The position numbers and the translations under genes are program-made. Of a stretch of DNA of 64,000 nucleotides, positions 16,871-25,200 are shown piece by piece (the first letter of the stretch is position 1; every line of letters begins with the position of its first letter). The notes below the pieces were generated by a model. That model did not search any database and had not been told where the DNA came from. It saw nothing but the letters and a program-made list of their open reading frames with translations. This DNA comes from Hafnia alvei (GTDB taxonomy: Bacteria > Pseudomonadota > Gammaproteobacteria > Enterobacterales > Enterobacteriaceae): NCBI RefSeq assembly GCF_964063325.1, contig NZ_OZ061315.1, forward strand, positions 4,588,001 through 4,652,000, written 5' to 3'.

Positions 16871-18364
16871 ATGCTACATCTATTTGCAGGGCTGGATTTT
16901 CACACTGGCCTTATGTTAGTCCTCGCACTGATGTTTGTTTTGTTTTATGAAGCCATCAATGGTTTCCATGACACAGCAAACGCAGTCGCAACAGTTATCT
17001 ATACTCGTGCACTACGCTCGCAGATCGCGGTCGTTATGGCGGGTGTTTTCAACTTCTTAGGTGTGATGTTGGGTGGCCTCAGCGTCGCCTACGCAATTGT
17101 GCACCTTCTCCCAACAGATTTGCTGTTGAACGTGGGCTCGACTCACGGTCTGGCGATGATGTTCTCTCTGCTTCTAGCTGCGATTATCTGGAACCTCGGC
17201 ACCTGGTACTTTGGTCTGCCGGCCTCCAGTTCTCACACGCTAATCGGCGCGATTATCGGTATTGCACTGACAAACGCACTGATGACCAACACTTCCGTGG
17301 TGGATGCACTCAACATTCCGAAGATGCTGGAAATCTTCCTATCGTTGATTCTCTCGCCACTCATCGGTCTGGTTTTGGCCGGCCTGATGGTATTTGTTCT
17401 GCGTCGTTACTGGAGCGGCACAAAAAAACGTCGCCGTATGCATATGACACCTGCTGAGCGTGAAAAGATTGATGGCAAACGTAAGCCACCGTTCTGGACA
17501 CGTATTGCCCTGATCCTGTCTGCTGTCGGCGTGAGCTTCTCTCACGGTGCTAACGACGGTCAGAAAGGCATTGGTCTGTTGATGCTGGTATTGATTGGTG
17601 TGGCTCCGGCCGGCTTTGTGGTTAACATGGACGCCACTGGCTATGACATCACGCGTACCCGCGATGCAATCACGCATCTGGAACAGTATTATCAGAAGCA
17701 TCAGGAAGCACTGCCGCATATCGTTGGCATTGAAGAACATCAGCCTGTTGCACCAAGCACCAGCAGCAATGATTTCCATTGTGATTCTTCACGCGCACTG
17801 ATTGCCATCGATCACAGCAAAGCACTGCTGAACAACCTGCAACGCTACGATGAACTGAGCGTTGATCAACGTAATCAGATGCGTCGTTTGCTGATGTGTG
17901 TGGCTGATACGGCGGATAAAGTTGCCAAGCTGCCAGAAACAGACGCTCAGGATAAGCGCTTCCTGAACGACCTGCGTAAAGACCTGTTAGAGACCGTTGA
18001 GTATGCACCGATGTGGATTATCGTCGCTGTGGCTCTGGCGCTGTCTCTGGGTACCATGGTTGGCTGGCGTCGCGTAGCAACCACCATCGGCGAGAAGATT
18101 GGTAAGAAAGGCATGACCTATGCGCAAGGCGTTTCTGCGCAGATGACTGCCGCCATCTCGATCGGCGTGGCAAGCTATACCGGTATGCCCGTTTCCACCA
18201 CTCAGGTACTCTCTTCTGCGGTTGCAGGTACCATGATTGTGGACGGCGGCGGTGTACAGAGTAAAACGATCAAAAGCATTCTACTGGCATGGGTTCTTAC
18301 CCTTCCAGTTGCGATTGTGCTTTCTGGTGGTTTGTACTGGCTGGCGCTGACCTTCGTGATTTAA
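16871..18364 (+). CDS. pitA: Low-affinity inorganic phosphate transporter PitA
   Basis: The 497-aa PiT-family permease imports metal-phosphate complexes with protons. It carries both PiT signature repeats: FYEAINGFHDTANAVATVIYT at the N-terminus and GVSFSHGANDGQKGIG in the middle. The central soluble loop and a second membrane block with GMPVSTTQVLSS also match E. coli PitA. The length is the same as PitA. It is followed by a strong terminator and keeps the E. coli neighbourhood yhiN-pitA-uspB-uspA, except for an inserted NSS transporter gene. Confidence 0.96.
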   Translation: MLHLFAGLDFHTGLMLVLALMFVLFYEAINGFHDTANAVATVIYTRALRSQIAVVMAGVFNFLGVMLGGLSVAYAIVHLLPTDLLLNVGSTHGLAMMFSLLLAAIIWNLGTWYFGLPASSSHTLIGAIIGIALTNALMTNTSVVDALNIPKMLEIFLSLILSPLIGLVLAGLMVFVLRRYWSGTKKRRRMHMTPAEREKIDGKRKPPFWTRIALILSAVGVSFSHGANDGQKGIGLLMLVLIGVAPAGFVVNMDATGYDITRTRDAITHLEQYYQKHQEALPHIVGIEEHQPVAPSTSSNDFHCDSSRALIAIDHSKALLNNLQRYDELSVDQRNQMRRLLMCVADTADKVAKLPETDAQDKRFLNDLRKDLLETVEYAPMWIIVAVALALSLGTMVGWRRVATTIGEKIGKKGMTYAQGVSAQMTAAISIGVASYTGMPVSTTQVLSSAVAGTMIVDGGGVQSKTIKSILLAWVLTLPVAIVLSGGLYWLALTFVI

Positions 18365-18378
18365 CGTATTCCAACTAT

Positions 18379-18411
18379 CAAAAAGCCCGTTCATTGAACG
18401 GGCTTTTTTTT
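18379..18411. terminator. Bidirectional terminator between pitA and the NSS transporter gene
   Basis: AAAAAGCCCGTTCA pairs with TGAACGGGCTTTTT, with A and T runs on either side, so it can stop transcription from both convergent genes. Confidence 0.93.
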
Positions 18412-18414
18412 ACC

Positions 18415-19728
18415 TTACATCAACCCTCGCACCAAAATCACACCGATAAACAGCGGGCCAATGTAACGCCAGGTGATACGCAGGCTTGCACGCCAGAAAG
18501 GAGAAATATCCTCTGGCATCAGCGTTGCTGCACGCGGCGACCAGCCAAATACCAAGCAGATAATAATGCCGAACAACGGCATCATCAGATTCGAGGTTAA
18601 GAAGTCCAGCACATCAAACAGCGATTTTCCACCCAGCGTAAGGCCGCTTAATTCACCAAACGATAAGGTCACAGGAATACCCGCCAGCATAATACTTGCA
18701 GTGATAATCAGGCTCGCATTGCGGCGCGACCAACCCCAGCGCCCCTGAGTAAAGGCTACGATATTTTCTAACAGAGAAATCGACGATGACAGCGCGGCCA
18801 CCAGCAACAGCAAGAAGAAAGCCACGGCCAACACGGCACCGCCCGGCAAATGAGCAAAGAACACAGGCATGGTCATAAACGTCAATCCAGGACCTGCGGC
18901 AGGGTCCAGACCCGCCGAGCTTAACGCAGGGAAAATCATCAAACCCGCCAGCACACAAACCAGACACGACAGCGTGACAACCCAAACGCTTGAGCGCGCA
19001 ATGCCTTTGCTATCCGGCAAATAGGCCCCGTAGGTCACATGAATACCTAAACCAATCGACAGCGAGAAGAACGCCAGCCCCAGCGCGTCCAAAACGCTTT
19101 TTCCGCTCAGATGGCTAAAATCTGGATACAGGAACAGCTTCAGCCCAGCGCTCGATCCCGGCAGCGTCATACCCACTACAATCAGCACCAGCATAATTAA
19201 GAATAACAACGGCATCATGATCTTAACCGCTTTCTCAACGCCGCGCTGCACGCCGCCTAGCACCACATAGCAGGTCAGCGCTGCAAACAGCAGGTGGGTA
19301 ATTACCGGCAAAAACGGGTTGCTAATAAAATCGGTAAACAGCGAATTCAGCTGGCTTGAATCAGTAATATTCAGCTTGCCCGCAGCAGCCATGAACGTAT
19401 ATCCCACCGTCCAACCGCCCACCACGCTATAGAAACTGAAGATGCACCATGAGCACGTTACGCCCAATACGCCAACCCAGCCCCAGTGACGTCCTGCCAG
19501 CTGTTTAAATGCCTTTACTACGCCCTCGCGGGTATGGCTGCCCAGCAGCGTCTCGGCCATAAACACGGCCAGCCCCAGCGTAAAACTGAACACCAGAAAC
19601 ACGATCAGAAATGCGCCGCCGCCGTTGGTTGCTGAAACGTAAGGGAATTTCCAAATAGCACCAATGCCAATTGCAGAACCTGCGGCAGCCAAAATATGCC
19701 CAATTCGAGATGACCACTGCTGACTCAT
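18415..19728 (-). CDS. NSS-family sodium-dependent amino-acid transporter
   Basis: The 437-aa protein is a bacterial neurotransmitter:sodium symporter homologue with about 11 membrane helices. TM1 reads AAAGSAIGIGAIWKFPYVSATNGGGAF, with the unwound GIGAI segment and Ala where LeuT has Asn27, a variant I recall from other bacterial NSS proteins. TM6-TM8 include FFSLSIGLGIHVTYGAY and LLLLLVAALSSSISLLE. The start at 19728 has GGAGG 5 bp upstream; the longer reading to 19818 is unlikely. It is inserted between pitA and uspB relative to E. coli. The Leu/Ile leader upstream suggests a branched-chain or other hydrophobic amino acid as substrate. That is an inference. Confidence 0.88.
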   Translation of the reverse strand: MSQQWSSRIGHILAAAGSAIGIGAIWKFPYVSATNGGGAFLIVFLVFSFTLGLAVFMAETLLGSHTREGVVKAFKQLAGRHWGWVGVLGVTCSWCIFSFYSVVGGWTVGYTFMAAAGKLNITDSSQLNSLFTDFISNPFLPVITHLLFAALTCYVVLGGVQRGVEKAVKIMMPLLFLIMLVLIVVGMTLPGSSAGLKLFLYPDFSHLSGKSVLDALGLAFFSLSIGLGIHVTYGAYLPDSKGIARSSVWVVTLSCLVCVLAGLMIFPALSSAGLDPAAGPGLTFMTMPVFFAHLPGGAVLAVAFFLLLLVAALSSSISLLENIVAFTQGRWGWSRRNASLIITASIMLAGIPVTLSFGELSGLTLGGKSLFDVLDFLTSNLMMPLFGIIICLVFGWSPRAATLMPEDISPFWRASLRITWRYIGPLFIGVILVRGLM

Positions 19729-19814
19729 GCGAACCTCCGAGGGGAGGTAAAAATGCTGAACTTCATGTTGATGCTCCGGTGTTGAATAAACGCTGCCGGA
19801 GGGTGCTAGAAACA

Positions 19815-19866
19815 ACAAGGCCGCCCTTCCGGCGGCCTTGTGAAATTTGAATGCGTGCAGGCCACC
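19815..19866 (-). promoter_or_regulatory. Predicted transcription attenuator (antiterminator and terminator)
   Basis: On the minus strand, segment 2 (GGTGGCCT, 19859-19866) can pair over 8 bases, with one G-U, with segment 3 (AGGCCGCC). Segment 3 is also the 5' arm of a terminator stem CAAGGCCGCC / GGCGGCCTTG (19816-19825 and 19831-19840) followed by TTGTTTC. Segment 1, at the leader start (CGTGCA, 19909-19914), complements TGCACG (19854-19859) next to segment 2. Stalling on the Leu/Ile codons would free segment 2 to pair with 3 and prevent termination. The U tract is weak. Confidence 0.62.
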
Positions 19867-19913
19867 TAGATGATAAGGAGAAGGAGGCTGAGTTGGAGGT
19901 TAACTGCTTGCAC
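19866..19913 (-). CDS. Putative Leu/Ile-rich attenuator leader peptide
   Basis: A 15-codon ORF begins with GTG at 19913, 9 bp after AGGA, and ends TAG. The peptide is MQAVNLQLSLLLLII: six Leu (all CTC or CTT codons) and two Ile, clustered at the end. Such runs of one amino acid family are the control codons of ribosome-mediated attenuators (compare leuL and ilvL). It precedes an RNA that can fold in two exclusive ways. It has no homology-based support; the call rests on codon content, ribosome binding site, position and the downstream structures. Confidence 0.65.
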   Translation of the reverse strand: MQAVNLQLSLLLLII

Positions 19914-20035
19914 GTTAGGATTTCCTAAAATTGAATACCTTTTCAAACTAATCAATGTGCATCGTGCCTGCAATCATTATTTTTCACTTTTACCTTTCGG
20001 CAACATCCTGTTGCGCCGAATACTCCCCTCACAGG

Positions 20036-20371
20036 TTAATACCAAACGGCCATGGCACACAGGCTAACCACCACCAAACCACATAGACCGCTGGTTAAAA
20101 TAAACTGACGGCGTAGCCGTTCGCAACGGCGAATAAACTCATCGTCATGGTGATCAAGATAGCGCTGAGCCTGAATATAACGCACCAAACGCACCTGTTT
20201 GCTCGGCTGCCCGTGCGAAGTAAAGAAACCACCGCCGTCAACATATTGATAAAGCAGCGGGTCGCAACCACGTAATACCACCAGCAACGCACGCAATGAG
20301 GAGTAATAGCGCAGCATGTTAATCACGCACACAAAAAACAGCGCCCAAAAAAGCGCGACGGTATTAATCAT
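20036..20371 (-). CDS. uspB: Universal stress protein B
   Basis: The 111-aa membrane protein has one hydrophobic helix at each end: TVALFWALFFVCVINMLRY at the start and LTSGLCGLVVVSLCAMAVWY at the end. The central region reads LLYQYVDGGGFFTSHGQPSKQV and HHDDEFIRRCERLRRQ. It is nearly identical to E. coli UspB, a sigma-S-dependent inner-membrane protein whose loss causes ethanol sensitivity in stationary phase. It is divergent from uspA, as in E. coli. Confidence 0.96.
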   Translation of the reverse strand: MINTVALFWALFFVCVINMLRYYSSLRALLVVLRGCDPLLYQYVDGGGFFTSHGQPSKQVRLVRYIQAQRYLDHHDDEFIRRCERLRRQFILTSGLCGLVVVSLCAMAVWY

Positions 20372-21166
20372 GATCTCCTCCAGGCATCTTCTCTAGCCAA
20401 ACATCAGCGGTGAGATAACGGTGCCTTTCTATTTATTTTCTCGCCAGACAACCTTAGCTCGACAGGCATCATCAGGCTAAACCACGATGGTTATTATCAA
20501 CGTCGGCAAAATGCAGGAAGCAAGATAACGATTAACGCTCCGCTACACTGCCCATTAATTAGTTTAGGAAAGGAACGGAGAAACGGTATGGGGATCACAG
20601 AATTAATTTAGCGGGCTAAGCGATAAAGCGCAGAATACGCTGGCTAATGATTTTACCTCGCGATTAATCCCTATAAGAAATCGGCCCAATAGAGATAAAG
20701 CAGATAACAAAAGCAAAAAAAGGTGAAAATCTTTCCTCACAAGATAATCAGCTCTTGCTTTACAGCCACGCTATCCTTATAAAAAACGGGTCTACTATTT
20801 TAAGCCACAGGCTAAAGCGCACGATGCTGAGTGTCTAATAAGACGATTTTTTCGCCGCTTACGCAGTTTTAATGTGTAATACCGCGACTTTTGTGACGAA
20901 AGTATGTGCAGCCTTGGCTCAAAAGAGTAAAACAATAGATAGAAGCAATATGTTAAGGATTTGAGTGGCGAGTGTGAGCAAAACGACACCCTCGTGATCT
21001 ACACCCTAAATAATTCGAGTTGCATTGAGTGGGCACAGCCAACAAAAATGCAGCTTGAAGTATGATGGGTATAAACGATGCTAACATGCAGGCATGCAAG
21101 AAAAGCCAGGTAGCGACACCTAATGCCTGCTACCCCGTTAACCGGCTTTATGGAAGGAGTAAACTT
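20372..21166. other. uspB/uspA divergent intergenic region
   Basis: This 795-bp region contains promoters for both usp genes and one short palindromic repeat (21001-21073) close to uspA. The rest is A+T-rich with no supported gene. A 7-codon ORF at 20588 is too short to call. Confidence 0.5.
21001..21073. repeat. ERIC-related/MITE-like intergenic repeat, short complete copy (copy A)
   Basis: The left arm ACACCCTAAATAATTCGAGT and the right arm CTTGAAGTATGATGGGTATA are imperfect inverted repeats. The stretch GGGCACAGCCAAC lies between them. The longer internal core seen in copy C is missing. It lies in the presumed uspA 5' UTR, 94 bp before the start codon. Confidence 0.75.
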
Positions 21167-21604
21167 ATGGCTTATAAACACATTCTGGTTGCTGTAGACC
21201 TTTCCCCAGAAAGTAACATCTTGGTTGAGAAAGCAGTATCTATGGCGCGCCCTTATGACGCTAAAGTTTCTCTGATTCACGTGGATGTTAACTATTCTGA
21301 CCTGTACACCGGCCTAATTGACGTGAATCTGGGCGACATGCAGAAACGTATTTCTGACGAAACTCACCACGCCTTGACCGAGCTTTCTCAAAACGCAGGC
21401 TATCCAATTACCGAAACCCTAAGCGGCAGCGGTGATTTGGGTCAGGTGTTGGTTGATGCCATCAAGAAATACGATATGGACTTGGTACTGTGCGGACACC
21501 ATCAGGACTTCTGGAGCAAGCTGATGTCTTCTGCGCGCCAGCTGATCAACACCGTACATATCGACATGCTGATTGTTCCATTGCGTGACGAAGACGAAGA
21601 CTAA
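21167..21604 (+). CDS. uspA: Universal stress protein A
   Basis: The 145-aa cytoplasmic protein starts MAYKHILVAVDLSPES and ends DMLIVPLRDEDED, as in E. coli UspA. GSGDLGQVLVDAI and YDMDLVLCGHHQDFWSKL are further family landmarks. UspA is a dimeric phosphoprotein induced by growth arrest. It lacks the G-2x-G-9x-G(S/T) ATP motif of the other Usp class. The start at 21167 follows ATGGAAGGAGTAAACTT; the longer ORF from 21062 runs through the upstream repeat and is rejected. Confidence 0.97.
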   Translation: MAYKHILVAVDLSPESNILVEKAVSMARPYDAKVSLIHVDVNYSDLYTGLIDVNLGDMQKRISDETHHALTELSQNAGYPITETLSGSGDLGQVLVDAIKKYDMDLVLCGHHQDFWSKLMSSARQLINTVHIDMLIVPLRDEDED

Positions 21605-21635
21605 CCTTTTCGTTCTTCTGATCAATTAAGCTTTC

Positions 21636-21662
21636 AACGCCCGCTCTGCGGGCGTTTTTTGT
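21636..21662 (+). terminator. uspA terminator
   Basis: ACGCCCGC (21637-21644) pairs with GCGGGCGT (21648-21655) across a TCT loop, followed by a T run. Confidence 0.93.
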
Positions 21663-21673
21663 TTTTACCCAGC

Positions 21674-21780
21674 CAACCCCCTCCCAGCCGCCCCCTTCGC
21701 AGGGGGAGGAGCCGATCGAGATTCTTACAAACACCGCAGCACTGTTCCTCCCCTGCCAAGGGGAGGGTTCGGGTGGGGTT
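21674..21780. repeat. G+C-rich double-hairpin intergenic repeat (copy 1)
   Basis: Two hairpins (CCCCCT/AGGGGG, then CCTCCCCT/AGGGGAGG) are enclosed by outer arms AACCCC and GGGGTT. A second copy lies inverted at 25102-25184, after gdhA. The shared outer segments CCCTCCCAG and GGGTGGGG mark one family. Confidence 0.75.
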
Positions 21781-22041
21781 ATGCTTTAAGCTTCAGCTAA
21801 AAACCTCGTGTAGGGCCATTGAATTCTCTACAAAAAAACCACGAATCATCTTTTAAAGAGTGTGATCAACCACTAAGATCGCAATCAGTCCATACAATAA
21901 TCTACATCATCATCAAAAATTGGCATTAACACGGCATCAGAACATATAAAAACGGAATTCTATTTCATCAGGGATGTATCTTCGGCAGCAGGCTCCGCGC
22001 ATGCCTACACTTAATTAATCAATATTCGAAGGCGAACTAAT

Positions 22042-23520
22042 ATGAATAAGCCCGCCCCAGTCGGTTTATTGCAGCAACCTAAACCGTTTTTCATGATTTT
22101 CTTTGTTGAGCTATGGGAACGCTTTGGTTACTACGGCGTGCAAGGCATCCTGGCTGTTTTCTTCGTTAAACAGCTAGGCTTCTCACAGGAACAGGCCTTC
22201 ATCACCTTCGGTGCCTTTGCTGCTTTGGTTTATGGACTGATCTCCATCGGCGGCTACGTCGGCGACCATCTGCTTGGCACCAAACGTACCATGGTGCTGG
22301 GTGCGATTGTCTTGGCGCTCGGTTATTTCATGACCGGCCTGTCATTGCATAATCCCGATATGATTTTTATCGCCCTCGGGACTATCGCCGTCGGTAACGG
22401 CCTGTTTAAAGCCAACCCGGCCAGCCTGCTATCAAAATGCTATCCGCCAAAAGATCCACGCTTAGACGGCGCATTCACCCTGTTTTATATGTCTATCAAT
22501 ATCGGATCGCTGTTGTCATTGTCACTGGCTCCGATTATTGCCGATAAATATGGCTACGCCGTTACCTATAACCTATGCGGTATTGGTTTAGTCGTCGCAC
22601 TGCTGGTTTATTTCTGCTGTCGCGGCATGGTGCGTGACATCGGTTCTGAGCCCGATGCCAAACCGATGAATTTCAAAAACCTGCTGCTGGTGCTCATCGG
22701 TACCGTGGTTATGGTGTACGTTTGTGCATGGCTGATGCATAACGTCAAAGTCGCCAATATCGTGCTGATCGTGCTGTCGATCATCGTGATTTTCTTCTTC
22801 TTCCGTGAAGCGTTTAAGCAGAACAAAAGCGATCGAAACCGTATGTATGTGGCTTTCGTTTTAATGATTGAAGCCGTGCTGTTTTACATTCTGTATGCCC
22901 AGATGCCTACGTCGCTGAACTTCTTTGCAATTAACAACGTTCATCATGAAATCCTTGGCATAGCGATTAACCCGGTCAGCTTCCAGGCACTAAACCCATT
23001 CTGGGTGGTGGTTGCCAGCCCGATTTTGGCCTCGCTCTATACGCGTTTCGGCGCTAAAGGCAAAGACCTCACTATGCCGGCTAAATTTACGCTGGGTATG
23101 TTCCTGTGCTCGCTGGGCTTCCTGACTGCCGCAGCGGCTGGACTCTGGTTTGCTGATGCACAAGGTCTGACATCTCCGTGGTTTATTGTGCTGGTTTATC
23201 TGTTCCAAAGTCTGGGTGAGCTAATGATCAGCGCCTTAGGCTTAGCGATGGTGGCAGCGTTAGTGCCTCAGTATTTGATGGGCTTCATTCTGGGTATGTG
23301 GTTCTTGACTCAGGCCGCTGCCTTCCTGCTTGGTGGCTATGTGGCAACCTTTACCGCCGTACCTGAAGGTATTAGCGATCCGCTGCAAACCCTGCCAATT
23401 TATACCGGCGTATTCAGCAAAATCGGCATCGCCACCTTTGTTATTGCCATCATTATGGCCGCGATGGTGCCATGGTTAAACCGCATGATGAATACCCAAC
23501 CGGAAAGCCAAAAAGCCTAA
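22042..23520 (+). CDS. dtpB: Dipeptide/tripeptide permease B (POT family)
   Basis: The 492-aa proton-dependent oligopeptide transporter has the POT signature FFVELWERFGYYGVQGILAVF in TM1, GGYVGDHLLGTKRTMV, and the FYMSINIGS motif in TM5. It is about 80% identical by eye to E. coli DtpB (YhiP) and shares its place after uspA. DtpB imports di- and tripeptides across the inner membrane. It is monocistronic with its own terminator. The start ATG at 22042 follows GAAGGCGAACTAAT. Confidence 0.96.
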   Translation: MNKPAPVGLLQQPKPFFMIFFVELWERFGYYGVQGILAVFFVKQLGFSQEQAFITFGAFAALVYGLISIGGYVGDHLLGTKRTMVLGAIVLALGYFMTGLSLHNPDMIFIALGTIAVGNGLFKANPASLLSKCYPPKDPRLDGAFTLFYMSINIGSLLSLSLAPIIADKYGYAVTYNLCGIGLVVALLVYFCCRGMVRDIGSEPDAKPMNFKNLLLVLIGTVVMVYVCAWLMHNVKVANIVLIVLSIIVIFFFFREAFKQNKSDRNRMYVAFVLMIEAVLFYILYAQMPTSLNFFAINNVHHEILGIAINPVSFQALNPFWVVVASPILASLYTRFGAKGKDLTMPAKFTLGMFLCSLGFLTAAAAGLWFADAQGLTSPWFIVLVYLFQSLGELMISALGLAMVAALVPQYLMGFILGMWFLTQAAAFLLGGYVATFTAVPEGISDPLQTLPIYTGVFSKIGIATFVIAIIMAAMVPWLNRMMNTQPESQKA

Positions 23521-23544
23521 TTGCGCTTTTGACATCCTTTTCCT

Positions 23545-23572
23545 AAAGCCTCCACTTGGAGGCTTTTTTATT
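23545..23572 (+). terminator. dtpB terminator
   Basis: AAAGCCTCC (23545-23553) pairs with GGAGGCTTT (23558-23566), followed by TTTT. Confidence 0.93.
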
Positions 23573-23689
23573 ATCTCCGTGATAATAAATCGCTTGATTA
23601 AAAGCCTATTCCCAGTGATATAGTCGAAAAGCAAACACAAACATAATTGCATTTATAACCATAAAAAACGCATAAAACATCAACCACGC

Positions 23690-23713
23690 TTCCCCTAAAT
23701 AATTCAAGTTGCA
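23690..23713. repeat. Intergenic repeat arm (copy B)
   Basis: TTCCCCTAAATAATTCAAGT plus GCA matches one terminal arm of the family at 21001-21073. Only the arm is present. It lies 31 bp upstream of the gdhA start codon, in the 5' UTR. Confidence 0.6.
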
Positions 23714-23743
23714 GAATAACGGGGAAATAAGGAGTACCAAACT

Positions 23744-25087
23744 ATGGAGCAGCTATTGTCTCTGGAAAACTTTCTCGCCAGCGTACAACAACGCGATCCC
23801 AACCAACCCGAATTCTTGCAGGCCGTGCGAGAAGTGATGACCACCCTGTGGCCGTTTCTAGAGAAAAACCCGCGCTACCGTGACGCTGCCCTGCTAGAAC
23901 GCTTGATTGAACCCGAGCGTGTAATTCAGTTCCGCGTCACATGGGTTGACGATCGCGGGCAGGTTCAGGTCAACCGCGCATGGCGCGTACAGTTCAGCTC
24001 GGCCATTGGGCCGTTTAAGGGCGGAATGCGCTTCCATCCTTCGGTTAACCTGTCGATCCTGAAATTCCTTGGCTTTGAGCAAACGTTTAAAAACGCGCTC
24101 ACGACGCTGCCAATGGGCGGGGGTAAAGGCGGTAGCGATTTCAACCCGAAAGGGAAAAGCGACGGCGAAATCATGCGCTTCTGCCAAGCCTTAATGACTG
24201 AGCTTTATCGTCATTTAGGCGCCGACACCGACGTTCCAGCCGGTGATATAGGCGTGGGTGGGCGAGAAGTGGGCTTTATGGCGGGCATGATGAAAAAACT
24301 GTCGAACAATACGGCATGCGTATTCACCGGAAAAGGGCTGTCATTTGGTGGCAGTTTAATCCGCCCAGAAGCGACGGGCTATGGTCTGGTTTACTTTACT
24401 GACGCCATGCTAAAACGCCATGGTTTAGGTTTTGAAGGAATGAAAGTTGCGGTGTCAGGTTCGGGCAACGTGGCTCAATACGCCATCGAAAAAGCGATGG
24501 CGCTAGGTGCGCGCGTGGTAACGGCTTCAGACTCCAACGGCACCGTGGTTGATGAAGCTGGCTTTACGCCGGAAAAACTGGCGCGTCTGTGCCAGATAAA
24601 GTCTCAGCAGGATGGACGCATTGCCGACTATGCCAAAGAGTTTGGCCTCACCTATCTTGAAGGCCAGCAGCCTTGGGGCATCAGCGTTGATATCGCTCTG
24701 CCTTGCGCCACCCAGAATGAGCTGGACGCCCCAGCGGCAAGCACGCTGATCGCCAATGGAGTGAAAGCCGTGGCCGAAGGCGCAAATATGCCAACCACGA
24801 TTGAAGCCACGGATCTCTTCCTTGAAGCGGGCGTCTTATTTGCGCCGGGTAAAGCAGCTAACGCAGGTGGCGTTGCAACATCTGGCTTAGAGATGGCGCA
24901 AAACGCGGCACGCATGGGTTGGAAGGCCGAGAAAGTGGATTTGCGCCTGCACCACATCATGTTAGATATTCACCAAGCCTGCGTGGAATATGGCGGTGAG
25001 GATAAACAAACCAACTATGTGCGCGGAGCAAATATTGCAGGATTTGTGAAAGTCGCTGACGCCATGCTGGCGCAGGGCGTTTTATAG
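23744..25087 (+). CDS. gdhA: NADP-specific glutamate dehydrogenase
   Basis: The 447-aa enzyme makes glutamate from 2-oxoglutarate, ammonia and NADPH. It is the same length as E. coli GdhA and nearly identical over PMGGGKGGSDFNPKGKSDGE (catalytic lysines), DTDVPAGDIGVGGREVGFMAG and VSGSGNVAQYAIEKA (dinucleotide fold). The gene is placed between dtpB and ampC, not at its E. coli location. A G+C-rich palindromic repeat directly follows the stop codon. Confidence 0.97.
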   Translation: MEQLLSLENFLASVQQRDPNQPEFLQAVREVMTTLWPFLEKNPRYRDAALLERLIEPERVIQFRVTWVDDRGQVQVNRAWRVQFSSAIGPFKGGMRFHPSVNLSILKFLGFEQTFKNALTTLPMGGGKGGSDFNPKGKSDGEIMRFCQALMTELYRHLGADTDVPAGDIGVGGREVGFMAGMMKKLSNNTACVFTGKGLSFGGSLIRPEATGYGLVYFTDAMLKRHGLGFEGMKVAVSGSGNVAQYAIEKAMALGARVVTASDSNGTVVDEAGFTPEKLARLCQIKSQQDGRIADYAKEFGLTYLEGQQPWGISVDIALPCATQNELDAPAASTLIANGVKAVAEGANMPTTIEATDLFLEAGVLFAPGKAANAGGVATSGLEMAQNAARMGWKAEKVDLRLHHIMLDIHQACVEYGGEDKQTNYVRGANIAGFVKVADAMLAQGVL

Positions 25088-25101
25088 GTTTTTACAAGAA
25101 G

Positions 25102-25184
25102 CTCCCCCACCCTAGCCCTCCCCTTCGCTGGGGAGGGAACCGTTCGGTGATCTTTCCCTACCAAGGGGGAGACTGGGAGGGGTC
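25102..25184. repeat. G+C-rich double-hairpin intergenic repeat (copy 2)
   Basis: CCCTCCCC/GGGGAGGG and CCCTACCAAGGG hairpins lie between outer segments CCCCCACCC and GGGAGGGGTC. It is an inverted relative of the copy at 21674-21780. It fills the gap between convergent gdhA and ampC, where it could also act as a terminator. Confidence 0.72.
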
Positions 25185-25200
25185 TATACAACCGAACTGA

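Larger units (their letters stand above)
19729..20035. other. Long leader of the NSS transporter gene
   Basis: This 307-bp region holds, in minus-strand order, a TTAGGA/TCCTAA palindrome around the leader ribosome binding site (19915-19930), the leader ORF, and an antiterminator/terminator pair. It ends with an 87-nt stretch to the start codon. A promoter should lie between about 19930 and 20030, but I could not place it firmly. Confidence 0.6.
21605..22041. other. uspA-dtpB intergenic region
   Basis: It holds the uspA terminator, a G+C-rich palindromic repeat (21674-21780) and the dtpB promoter region. The A+T-rich part from 21840 to 22010 must contain the promoter; no operator could be named. 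Confidence 0.45.

Noticed and set aside
20588..20611. Seven-codon ORF (MGITELI) with a fair ribosome binding site
   Set aside because: Too short, with no attenuator-like structure or control codons nearby to support a leader peptide.
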